This document shows, in pieces, positions 1 through 5,099 of a stretch of DNA of 5,099 nucleotides. Under the pieces are notes generated by a model. The model did no database searches and was not told where the DNA came from. It saw only the letters and a program-made list of their open reading frames with translations. A program made the position numbers and the translations under genes. Source of the DNA: DATJFQ01 sp035495555 (GTDB lineage Bacteria; Acidobacteriota; Vicinamibacteria; Vicinamibacterales; 2-12-FULL-66-21); assembly GCA_035495555.1 (NCBI GenBank), contig DATJFQ010000106.1, positions 1 through 5,099 of the forward strand. Reading direction: 5' to 3'. Numbering within the stretch: position 1 is the first letter of the stretch; every line of letters begins with the position of its first letter.

Positions 1-65
1 CCCGCCGCCAGCACGGCCGCGGCAACGACTGCACCGAACCGCAGATTGAATATCGATCGAGCCAT
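1..65 (-). CDS. 5' end of an exported or membrane-anchored protein (partial)
   Basis: Only about 21 codons are in the window, and the gene runs off base 1. From the ATG at 65-63 the product begins MARSIFNLRFGAVVAAAVLA. This has Arg residues at positions 3 and 9 followed by an Ala/Val-rich hydrophobic stretch, which is what the start of a Sec signal peptide or N-terminal membrane anchor looks like. An in-frame GTG at 92-90 would add nine residues (MIAIKAHPF) and start only 6 nt after the stop of the upstream lipoprotein gene. Either start is possible. A weak AAGG (80-77) lies 11 nt before the ATG, and AGGGA (100-96) lies close to the GTG. I prefer the ATG because it gives a compact signal peptide. 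Direction and spacing suggest it belongs to the same operon as pilQ. Its function cannot be read from this fragment. Confidence 0.6.
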   Translation of the reverse strand, partial: MARSIFNLRFGAVVAAAVLAA

Positions 66-98
66 AAATGGATGCGCCTTGATTGCGATCACTTGTCC

Positions 99-707
99 CT
101 ACCCCGCCCAATCGGCGAAATCGACCTCGATGTTGCCAGACACGCTCACTTCGCGGCCGGTTTGATCGTGACCGTAGAACGTCACTTTCGCGATCGTGGT
201 GATCGCGATCGCCGATCCACCGGAGGCGAGCGCCTGCAGCGGCGCTTCCTGCTTCGCCTGGATCCGCACGAGCGTGAAGCCGACCGTCGTCGTGCCGTTG
301 ACGGTGGCGGTGACCGCGCCGTCGAACGCGTACGGCACGTCCACTCCCTGCGTGTTACGGCCGTCGCTCCGCACGTACTCGACGTGATACTGCGTGAGGG
401 TGATGTAGTTGTTCGGCGTCGGCGTGTTCGGATTCGTGGAGGACCCGGGGTCCTTCAATGCGAGCGCGAGGGTGACCTGCCCCTGGTCGGGCGCGATCGT
501 CTGCGCGTGCGTCGTGGGGTCGACGTTCAGGACGTCCGACTGCAGCACGCTGCCGAAATTGCCGCTCAGCCCCGGGGACCCCTGCAGCGAATTGATCACC
601 AGGTACGAAGACGACGTGCCCTGGCGCGTGAGCGTGCCGCAGGACGTGACCGCCACCGCGAGCGCGAGCAGCGATGCGGCCTTGGCGCCCCAGACTACCT
701 TCGTCAT
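99..707 (-). CDS. Uncharacterised lipoprotein co-encoded with the PilQ secretin
   Basis: The 202-residue product has a lipoprotein signal peptide: Lys3 and Lys9, a hydrophobic stretch at about 10-20, and a lipobox V-T-S-Cys23. The residue after the acylated Cys is Gly, not Asp, so under the enterobacterial Lol rule it would go to the outer membrane. The mature part is rich in Ser, Thr, Val and Gly with alternating hydrophobic residues, consistent with a beta-sandwich-like fold. There are no TPR-like helices, no transmembrane segment after the signal, and no catalytic motif I recognise. Notable stretches are QVTLALALKD (77-86), YHVEYVRSDGRNTQGVDVPY (107-126), FTLVRIQAK (144-152) and a C-terminal VDFADW (195-200). 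The ATG at 707-705 follows the pilQ stop after 5 nt and has GAGGG at 720-716, 8 nt upstream. Tight coupling to pilQ suggests a role at the outer-membrane end of the pilus machine, for example helping secretin insertion or stability. That is inference from context only. Confidence 0.88.
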   Translation of the reverse strand: MTKVVWGAKAASLLALAVAVTSCGTLTRQGTSSSYLVINSLQGSPGLSGNFGSVLQSDVLNVDPTTHAQTIAPDQGQVTLALALKDPGSSTNPNTPTPNNYITLTQYHVEYVRSDGRNTQGVDVPYAFDGAVTATVNGTTTVGFTLVRIQAKQEAPLQALASGGSAIAITTIAKVTFYGHDQTGREVSVSGNIEVDFADWAG

Positions 708-712
708 GTTCC

Positions 713-2815
713 CTACCCTCTCTGGATTCGTGGCGTGATGAAGATCAGCAGCTCGCTGCTGCTGTCTCGAACCGTGTCGCTGCGGAACAGCCAGCCGAGC
801 AGCGGGATCCGGTGCAGCACCGGCGTCCGGTTGTCCGTCGACTGCTCCTGGCTCACGAAAATGCCGCCGATGACCGTCGTCGCACCGTCGGTCACCTGCA
901 CGCGCGTCAGCGCGCGCTGGGTGTTGACGGGCGGGATCCCGTTGACCTGACGCGAGAAGTCCGGCGTGGCGTTCTCGACGGTGATGTTCATGATCACGGT
1001 GTTCGCCGCCGTGATCTGCGGCGTGACCTGCAGGCGCAGGACCGCCTGTTTGAACTGCACGGCAACCGTGTTGTTCGCCACCGTCTGGATCGGGATTTCA
1101 ACGCCCTGCGCCACTTCCGCTTCCTGGTTGTTCTGCGTCGTCAGCCGCGGGGTCGAGAGGATGCGGCCCTTGCCGGACCGCTCGAGGGCCGAGAGGGCCA
1201 CGTCCAAGTTGAATGCTCCGTTGACGGACCCCAGGGCGAGGCCAATCGCGTTCAGCGCGCCCGGCGCCGCGAGATTGACGGCCGTTCCGACGTTGTTCGC
1301 CGTACTCGAGCTGTTCGGATCGACAGGCCCCTGCGTTCCGACGCGGCCGCCGATCGAGCCGTTGTTCGGAAATGCCAGCCCGGTCGTGTTGCCGATCTCC
1401 TGGTTCGCGCGGCCGTTGAGGCCCCACTGGACGCCGAGCGCGCGCTGGAAGTCGCGGTCCGTTTCGACGATGCGCGCTTCGACTTCGACCTGCGGTTCGG
1501 CTCGATCGAGCGTTGCGATGAGCGCCGCTGCGGTCTGCAGCCGGTCAGGCAGGTCCGTCACGATGAGCGTGTTCGTGCGCGGGTCCGTTTGAATCTGACC
1601 GCGCGTCGAAAGGGCGGACTTCGTCAGGAGCGGCGAGAGCACATCGGCCTTCGCATAGGAGAGCGCGAAGGTCTGGACGCGCAGCTCGCCGGCGAGCGCC
1701 TTCGCGTCCTGCAGCTTCCGCTGCTCCGACTGTTCGTCGGCCAGCACTGAGAGCGGAGCGATGCGAACGATCGTGCCTTCGACCGTGTAGCCCAGCTTGT
1801 TGGCGCGGAGGATTGTCTCCATCGCCTGATCCCAGGGCACTTCATTGAGGACCATGTTCACGCGCCCTTGTACGGCCGGATCGATGATGATGTTGAGCCC
1901 GCTCGTTTCCGAGAACACGCGCAGCACGCTCCGAAGATCCGTATCTTCGAAGTCCATGCTGATCGGCGCGCCCGTGTACTTCTTCTGCGCCGTGCCGGGC
2001 ACGACCGCGTTCAGCGTGGGCGCGGGGTTCTGCGGCTGCGTCGACTGGGGCGCCGGGGTCTGCGGCGGCTGCGCCTGCTGCGGACTCGTCGACGGCGGCT
2101 GCTGATCCTTAGTCGGTGACTGGGTGGCGTTGGCTGCCAGCTTCGCGGAGGATTTGGCCGGGGCCGCCGGCGGATCCGGTTTCGCGTCGAGCGCGGCGAT
2201 TGGATCCTGCGGCGTGATGGACGCGACGTTCGCCATGGCCTGGTCGATCGTCATGATGTCCGCCTTCAATTCGTCCGGCGACTTCCGCGTCTCCGGCGGC
2301 GCAACCATCACCGTGCCGCCCGACTTCTGCCCTTCGAATACCAGCGACAGGTCCCGTCCGCCGGAGCCGGTGCGCTCGACGTGATACACCGCCGTCGGCG
2401 AAATCTCGAGGACCACGCGCGTGACGAGCGGATCGTGGCTGTGCATCCCGACGCGCACCTTCTTGACGAAGACGCCGTCGACGCCGGTCTGCGCAGGCGC
2501 GCTCGACGCCACGTTCGGGAAGTCCATGACGAGCCGCCGCGGCCCCTCGTCCGTTTCGAGCAGCGAACCCGGATTGAGGCGCCCGTCGCCGGACAGCGTG
2601 ATGGTCGTGGACGTCCGGGTGTGGGTCGCGTGCACCTTTTGAATCGCCGTCGCGGCAGGCACCGCGGTCTCGTCGATCGAGACGGGCACGGGTGCGGGCG
2701 CTGCTGCGAGGACCAGTCCGCCGAGCGCCGCGAAGGCACATGCGATGGCGAGACGCCCTGCCGGATGTAGGCTGTTCCTGAACGCCCACCCGGGTGGGCC
2801 TTTTCGCGCGCTCAT
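713..2815 (-). CDS. pilQ: Type IV pilus secretin PilQ
   Basis: PilQ forms the outer-membrane channel through which the pilus fibre passes. The 700-residue product starts with a basic segment and a hydrophobic signal sequence (about 20-38), with probable signal peptidase I cleavage near LAAAPA. One AMIN domain (about 60-160), a peptidoglycan-binding type common in PilQ, is followed by a Pro/Gln/Ala-rich linker (about 213-270). Next come the N0/STN domain (about 283-355, with ISMDFEDTDLRSVLRVF and VPWDQAMETIL), a KH-like secretin N1 domain (about 376-440, with TDPRTNTLIVTDLP) and the secretin barrel (about 442-698). The family signature is clear near the end: TDGATTVIGGIF, PVLHRIPLLGWLF and SSSELLIFITPRI. 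Its length is usual for PilQ and the frame is intact. The ATG at 2815-2813 overlaps the pilP stop as ATGA and is preceded by GGAGGT (2824-2819) at slightly short spacing. The stop is TAG at 715-713. Confidence 0.98.
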   Translation of the reverse strand: MSARKGPPGWAFRNSLHPAGRLAIACAFAALGGLVLAAAPAPVPVSIDETAVPAATAIQKVHATHTRTSTTITLSGDGRLNPGSLLETDEGPRRLVMDFPNVASSAPAQTGVDGVFVKKVRVGMHSHDPLVTRVVLEISPTAVYHVERTGSGGRDLSLVFEGQKSGGTVMVAPPETRKSPDELKADIMTIDQAMANVASITPQDPIAALDAKPDPPAAPAKSSAKLAANATQSPTKDQQPPSTSPQQAQPPQTPAPQSTQPQNPAPTLNAVVPGTAQKKYTGAPISMDFEDTDLRSVLRVFSETSGLNIIIDPAVQGRVNMVLNEVPWDQAMETILRANKLGYTVEGTIVRIAPLSVLADEQSEQRKLQDAKALAGELRVQTFALSYAKADVLSPLLTKSALSTRGQIQTDPRTNTLIVTDLPDRLQTAAALIATLDRAEPQVEVEARIVETDRDFQRALGVQWGLNGRANQEIGNTTGLAFPNNGSIGGRVGTQGPVDPNSSSTANNVGTAVNLAAPGALNAIGLALGSVNGAFNLDVALSALERSGKGRILSTPRLTTQNNQEAEVAQGVEIPIQTVANNTVAVQFKQAVLRLQVTPQITAANTVIMNITVENATPDFSRQVNGIPPVNTQRALTRVQVTDGATTVIGGIFVSQEQSTDNRTPVLHRIPLLGWLFRSDTVRDSSSELLIFITPRIQRG
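716..720 (-). promoter_or_regulatory. Shine-Dalgarno of the lipoprotein gene
   Basis: The coding strand reads GAGGG, 8 nt before the lipoprotein ATG and within the last two sense codons of pilQ. Ribosomes ending on pilQ would therefore sit on this site, favouring linked expression of the secretin and the lipoprotein. Confidence 0.6.
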
Positions 2816-3417
2816 CGCACCTCCGTGCGTATCGTTTTCCGCAACTCGCGCTGCTTCACGGTCGACAACGGATCGCTGACGTCCTGCGCGAACACGATCG
2901 CGTCCTGCGCGATCGATTTGATGCTGCCGTCGAGCACCCGCTCGCCGGCATGCACGATATAGGTCCGGTTGTCGGAGCCCTGCACGATGGCGACGAGTCC
3001 ATTCGCCGTCTTGAGGATGCCCTTGACGACGATTTCGTTGATCATGAGCCCCTGCAGTCCGGCGGGCCGCGGTGCGTTCGAGGGATGCATCGAATCGCCG
3101 CGGTTGATGAGGCTCACGAACGGATCGCGGCGGCCCTGGCCGTCGTAGGTGTAGGCGCCATCGTTCTGCGGCGGCGGCACCGGCGCGGAGCCGGACGGAG
3201 GTGCGGCGCTCGCGCCGGCCGATGCCGCGGAAGAGGCAGGATGGGCCTGCGTCTGCGGCGGCACGGCCGGCGGATTCAGCGCGTCCGAATTCTTGCGATC
3301 GGCGGCCTCGACGTCCGCGCGCGCCCCCTTGGCGGCGTTGATCGCGGCGACAGGCATGGGCGTCTGCGCCGCGCCGGACATCGAGGTGAGAAGCGCCGAG
3401 AACAGCAGAGTGATCAT
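2812..3417 (-). CDS. pilP: Type IV pilus inner-membrane alignment protein PilP
   Basis: PilP is the periplasmic linker that joins the PilN/PilO dimer to the N0 region of PilQ. The product is 201 residues. A short hydrophobic N-terminus (MITLLFSALLTSMSGAAQ) looks like a minimal signal sequence with a possible cleavage after GAA. A disordered Ala/Pro/Ser-rich linker (about 45-85) follows, then the conserved PilP beta domain (about 90-185). Family marks are GRRDPFVS (95-102), GLQGLMINEIVVKGIL (120-135) and DPLSTVKQRELRK (182-194). Most characterised PilP proteins are lipoproteins, but this one has no Cys at all. The frame is open far upstream inside pilO, but that part is an Arg-rich shadow, so I place the start at the ATG at 3417-3415. 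It overlaps the pilO stop as ATGA. No start codon lies suitably close to the strong upstream AAAGGAGG; see the separate entry. Confidence 0.95.
   Translation of the reverse strand: MITLLFSALLTSMSGAAQTPMPVAAINAAKGARADVEAADRKNSDALNPPAVPPQTQAHPASSAASAGASAAPPSGSAPVPPPQNDGAYTYDGQGRRDPFVSLINRGDSMHPSNAPRPAGLQGLMINEIVVKGILKTANGLVAIVQGSDNRTYIVHAGERVLDGSIKSIAQDAIVFAQDVSDPLSTVKQRELRKTIRTEVR
2819..2824 (-). promoter_or_regulatory. Shine-Dalgarno of pilQ
   Basis: The coding strand reads GGAGGT, ending 3 nt before the pilQ ATG, inside the last codons of pilP. The spacing is a little short, but no other start fits the signal peptide. The ATGA overlap with pilP supports coupled translation. Confidence 0.65.
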
Positions 3418-4007
3418 CGCGCTGCCGGAGCCGCGGGCGCTCCGCCTCCTTTGCCAGCCATCACGAACGTCGTCGCCGTGCACTCGGCGGTCACGGTCGC
3501 GTTTGGATCCGCCTGCGACCTGGCATGGATCGCGATCTCGCTGATGTTGATGATGCGCGGAAACTTGCTGACGCGATCGAAGAAGGTCCCGAGGTTGTGG
3601 TAGGTGCCCTCGGCGGAAATGCGATACGGCACTTCCTGATACATCGCCTGCTGCTTCTGCGGCGCCGGCGTGAACCGCAGAATCGTCAGGTTCGACTGCG
3701 TCGCGAGCCCCTGCATCCGCCGGAGCGTGTCGGCGACGTCCTTCTGCTCGGGCAGCACGTTCTTCAAGCCGTCGAGGCGGCGTTCGAGGTCCGCCACCTG
3801 CGACTGGAACTCCGGCAGGCGGCGCGCGGTGGTGATTCCCTTGTTCACGTCCGCGCGGATCGACGCCAGATGCTGCTGCCGCTGTGCGAGTTCCGCGTTG
3901 AAATCCGAGACGTAGTAGTTCCAGAACGCCCAGACCGCCGCGCCGCACACCAGCACGAACGCGGCGATTTGGCCGTACCACGGGAGCTTGCTGAGAGAAA
4001 CGTCCAT
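3414..4007 (-). CDS. pilO: Type IV pilus inner-membrane alignment protein PilO
   Basis: PilO is a bitopic inner-membrane protein that pairs with PilN and, through PilP, holds the assembly platform in line with the secretin. The 197-residue product has a short cytoplasmic N-terminus (MDVSLSKLPWYGQ), one membrane segment (about 13-31), a periplasmic coiled coil (about 35-88, heptad-like, with AQRQQHLASIRADV and VADLERRLDGLKNVLPEQKD) and a ferredoxin-like domain (about 100-183). The stretch YQEVPYRISAEGTYHNLGTF (123-142) is typical of PilO. The C-terminus ends in a Gly/Ala/Pro tail (about 185-197). The length is usual for the family. The ATG at 4007-4005 is preceded by GGAGT at 4019-4015, 7 nt away. 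Its stop overlaps the pilP start by 4 nt. The 37-nt gap to pilN is the largest between the pil genes here. Confidence 0.97.
   Translation of the reverse strand: MDVSLSKLPWYGQIAAFVLVCGAAVWAFWNYYVSDFNAELAQRQQHLASIRADVNKGITTARRLPEFQSQVADLERRLDGLKNVLPEQKDVADTLRRMQGLATQSNLTILRFTPAPQKQQAMYQEVPYRISAEGTYHNLGTFFDRVSKFPRIINISEIAIHARSQADPNATVTAECTATTFVMAGKGGGAPAAPAAR
3415..3452 (-). promoter_or_regulatory. pilP translation start: distant strong Shine-Dalgarno with an intervening stem-loop
   Basis: On the coding strand, AAAGGAGG (3452-3445) lies 27 nt before the pilP ATG, too far for normal initiation. Directly after it comes a perfect 6-bp GC-rich inverted repeat, CGGAGC (3444-3439) and GCTCCG (3431-3426), with a 7-nt loop (3438-3432). 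Another 8 nt (3425-3418) leads to the ATG. If the stem forms, the Shine-Dalgarno would sit about 8 nt from the start codon in effective distance. The repeat and the AAAGGAGG are seen directly; that they act together is inference. The stretch also encodes PilO's Gly/Ala/Pro-rich tail, which could produce such a repeat by chance. Confidence 0.45.
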
Positions 4008-4014
4008 CGCTATG

Positions 4015-4019
4015 ACTCC
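4015..4019 (-). promoter_or_regulatory. Shine-Dalgarno of pilO
   Basis: The coding strand reads GGAGT, 7 nt before the pilO ATG, within the 37-nt pilN-pilO gap (4044-4008). This is the only pil junction in the window where the downstream gene starts without a stop/start overlap, so pilO seems to use its own ribosome binding site. I see no hairpin or promoter-like sequence in the gap. Confidence 0.65.
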
Positions 4020-4044
4020 GCCCGCCGGTATCGGAAGAGGTGGT

Positions 4045-4671
4045 TCACGGCTTTAACTCCTGCTTTCCCGGCGTAGGCCCTTTCACGGCCGCACCTGCTG
4101 CCGCCGCCGTGTCGTTGATGTTGGCCTTGACGGTGAACCGCACGAGTTCGCCGGTCTGCTCGTTGTGATCGACCTGGCTGTCGACGATCTCGACCGGCCG
4201 CCTGAACCAGGAACTTGCTTCCAGGTTGGTCACGAAGTCGGACAGCGCGGTCAGCGACGTCGTCTGGCCGTCGATCGTGAACGCCCCTCCCTGCTGCGTC
4301 ATGCCGGTGAGCCAGAGCCGATCCGGCACGCTGCGGCTGATCTCGTCCAGGAGGTGAACGGGGGCGGTCTGCCCTTTGCGCAACTGCTCGATCAGCGTGA
4401 CGCGCTGCTGGAGCTGCGCCTTGCGGGTCTCGAACTTCTGGACCTGCGACAACACCGAGCGGAGCTGCTGCGTCTCGGTTTCCGCGCGCGCGATCTCTGC
4501 ATCGACGCGTCTGGATTCCGACTGGAGCGACAAGTACCACGAGCCGATGCCGATGGCGGTCGCGGTAATCAAAATACCCGCGCCGATCGTGACGCGCTGC
4601 GCCGGCGCCAGGAACGTCCGCTGCGGCCTCGGCAGCGAGCGCTCCGCCGCGAGCAGGTTGATGCGAATCAT
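4045..4671 (-). CDS. pilN: Type IV pilus inner-membrane alignment protein PilN
   Basis: PilN anchors cytoplasmic PilM to the inner membrane through its N-terminal tail and forms a periplasmic heterodimer with PilO. The 208-residue product begins MIRINLLAAER, matching the family's PilM-binding motif (usually INLLP) except that Ala stands where Pro is common. One membrane segment lies at about 27-48. A long periplasmic coiled coil (about 50-100) is followed by the PilN ferredoxin-like domain (about 103-185), with VHLLDEISRSVPDRLWLTGM (105-124) as the most diagnostic part. The C-terminal tail is Ala/Gly/Lys-rich. The ATG at 4671-4669 forms an ATGA overlap with the pilM stop and has GGGGAGG 6 nt upstream, so the start is well supported. 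The stop is TGA at 4047-4045. Confidence 0.97.
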   Translation of the reverse strand: MIRINLLAAERSLPRPQRTFLAPAQRVTIGAGILITATAIGIGSWYLSLQSESRRVDAEIARAETETQQLRSVLSQVQKFETRKAQLQQRVTLIEQLRKGQTAPVHLLDEISRSVPDRLWLTGMTQQGGAFTIDGQTTSLTALSDFVTNLEASSWFRRPVEIVDSQVDHNEQTGELVRFTVKANINDTAAAAGAAVKGPTPGKQELKP

Positions 4672-5099
4672 CGATCGCCTCCCCGGCGGAGCGCGAGCCC
4701 GACGGCGACGGCGGCCGTCGGCGCCGCATCGGCCGAGGCGACGCCCAGCTTCTTCGGATCGAACATCACGCTCTTGAAGGGATCGAACTGCTCGACCGGC
4801 AGCTCGAATCGATCGGCGAGCAGGTCGGTGAACGCCTCGGCGCGCGACGCGCCGCCGCTGAGGACGATGCGGTCGATCTTTTCGGCGGAGGACGTCGCCT
4901 TGAAAAAGTCGAACGTCTTCTGGATTTCGAGCATCACGTTCTCCGTGACCGCGCGCAGCACGGGCCGGGCGTCCTCGTAGGTGTGCCCGTTGACGGCGTG
5001 CCCGCGCTTGAGCGCGTCAGCAGTCTCGTAGGGAAGGTTCAACTCCCGCTGCAGCGCGTCGGTGTAGGCGTTGCCGCCGATTGAAATGTCGCGGGTGAA
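4668..5099 (-). CDS. pilM: Type IV pilus actin-like ATPase PilM, C-terminal part (partial)
   Basis: PilM is a cytoplasmic actin/FtsA-like nucleotide-binding protein that docks on the PilN tail. The final 143 residues are visible and the 5' end lies beyond base 5099. The frame is open at the window edge, and the residues before the first possible internal start (TTG at 5042) still fit the family: FTRDISIGGNAYTDALQREL. I therefore extend the gene to the edge and do not start it there. Further marks are EIQKTFDFFKATS, IVLSGGASRAEAFTDLLADRF with the glycine-rich SGG loop (visible residues 78-98) that matches the adenine-side motif of the actin/FtsA fold, and the C-terminal AVAVGLALRR. The stop TGA at 4670-4668 overlaps pilN. 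Confidence 0.96.
   Translation of the reverse strand, partial: FTRDISIGGNAYTDALQRELNLPYETADALKRGHAVNGHTYEDARPVLRAVTENVMLEIQKTFDFFKATSSAEKIDRIVLSGGASRAEAFTDLLADRFELPVEQFDPFKSVMFDPKKLGVASADAAPTAAVAVGLALRRGGDR
4678..4684 (-). promoter_or_regulatory. Shine-Dalgarno of pilN
   Basis: The coding strand reads GGGGAGG, 6 nt before the pilN ATG, inside the last codons of pilM. It is the strongest conventionally spaced ribosome binding site in the window. Together with the ATGA overlap it fixes the pilN start. Confidence 0.8.

Noticed and set aside
188..208. Perfect 8-bp inverted repeat TCGCGATC/GATCGCGA with a 5-nt loop
   Set aside because: It lies in the middle of the lipoprotein gene and comes from repeated Ala-Ile and Thr codons (AIAITTIA). 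There is no T tract and no gene end nearby, so it is not a terminator.
72..950. Plus-strand open frame of about 292 codons opposite the lipoprotein and the end of pilQ
   Set aside because: The composition is a typical Arg-rich shadow, it crosses two real minus-strand genes, and it has no family signature.
674..1750. Long plus-strand open frame of about 358 codons opposite pilQ
   Set aside because: It is Arg/Asp-rich, has no recognisable domain and lies antisense to clearly conserved secretin codons. High G+C makes such antisense frames common.
2721..2756. Cys26 within the PilQ signal sequence as a possible lipobox
   Set aside because: The residue at -3 is Ala and the hydrophobic core continues after the Cys. 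A signal peptidase I site near LAAAPA fits better.
3418..3981. Upstream in-frame extension of pilP through pilO (about 188 codons)
   Set aside because: The extension is low-complexity and Arg-rich and lies in another frame over the well-conserved pilO. The PilP-like sequence begins only at the ATG at 3417.
1..5099. Search for CRISPR arrays, tRNA or rRNA genes, insertion sequences, att sites and rho-independent terminators
   Set aside because: No repeat arrays, structured RNA motifs, transposase-like frames or hairpin-plus-T tracts were seen. Nearly every base is accounted for by tightly packed pil operon genes.

Overview
The window is dense, G+C-rich bacterial coding DNA, and every supported gene is on the minus strand. 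It holds most of a type IV pilus (T4P) alignment and secretin operon in the order pilM(partial)-pilN-pilO-pilP-pilQ. After it come an uncharacterised lipoprotein gene and the first codons of another exported protein. Reading 5'->3' on the coding strand means going from base 5099 down to base 1. The sequence style suggests a Gram-negative bacterium, because it encodes an outer-membrane secretin. The PilP C-terminus (DPLSTVKQRELRK), the PilM ending (AVAVGLALRR) and the pilQ-lipoprotein pairing look most like Acidobacteriota (Vicinamibacteria-type). That assignment is inference from remembered family patterns, not from a search.

Layout on the minus strand: C-terminal part of pilM (5099-4668), pilN (4671-4045), pilO (4007-3414), pilP (3417-2812), pilQ (2815-713), a lipoprotein gene of unknown function (707-99) and the 5' end of a secreted or membrane-anchored protein (65-1, running off the window). 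The junctions pilM/pilN, pilO/pilP and pilP/pilQ are ATGA overlaps. The pilN/pilO gap is 37 nt and the pilQ/lipoprotein gap is 5 nt. No promoter or terminator is visible between genes, so the whole window looks like one transcription unit continuing beyond both ends.

How the parts work together (known for T4P systems): cytoplasmic actin-like PilM binds the N-terminal tail of PilN. PilN and PilO are single-pass inner-membrane proteins that pair through periplasmic coiled coils and ferredoxin-like domains. PilP links the PilN/PilO dimer to the periplasmic domains of the PilQ secretin, through which the pilus crosses the outer membrane. The pilins, motor ATPases (PilB/PilT) and platform protein (PilC) are not in this window.

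The core operon is conventional. The points worth a second look are the unclassified lipoprotein directly behind the secretin gene, a PilP with no lipobox cysteine, an Ala in place of the usual Pro in PilN's PilM-binding motif, and a small stem-loop between a strong Shine-Dalgarno and the pilP start that would bring the two to normal spacing.
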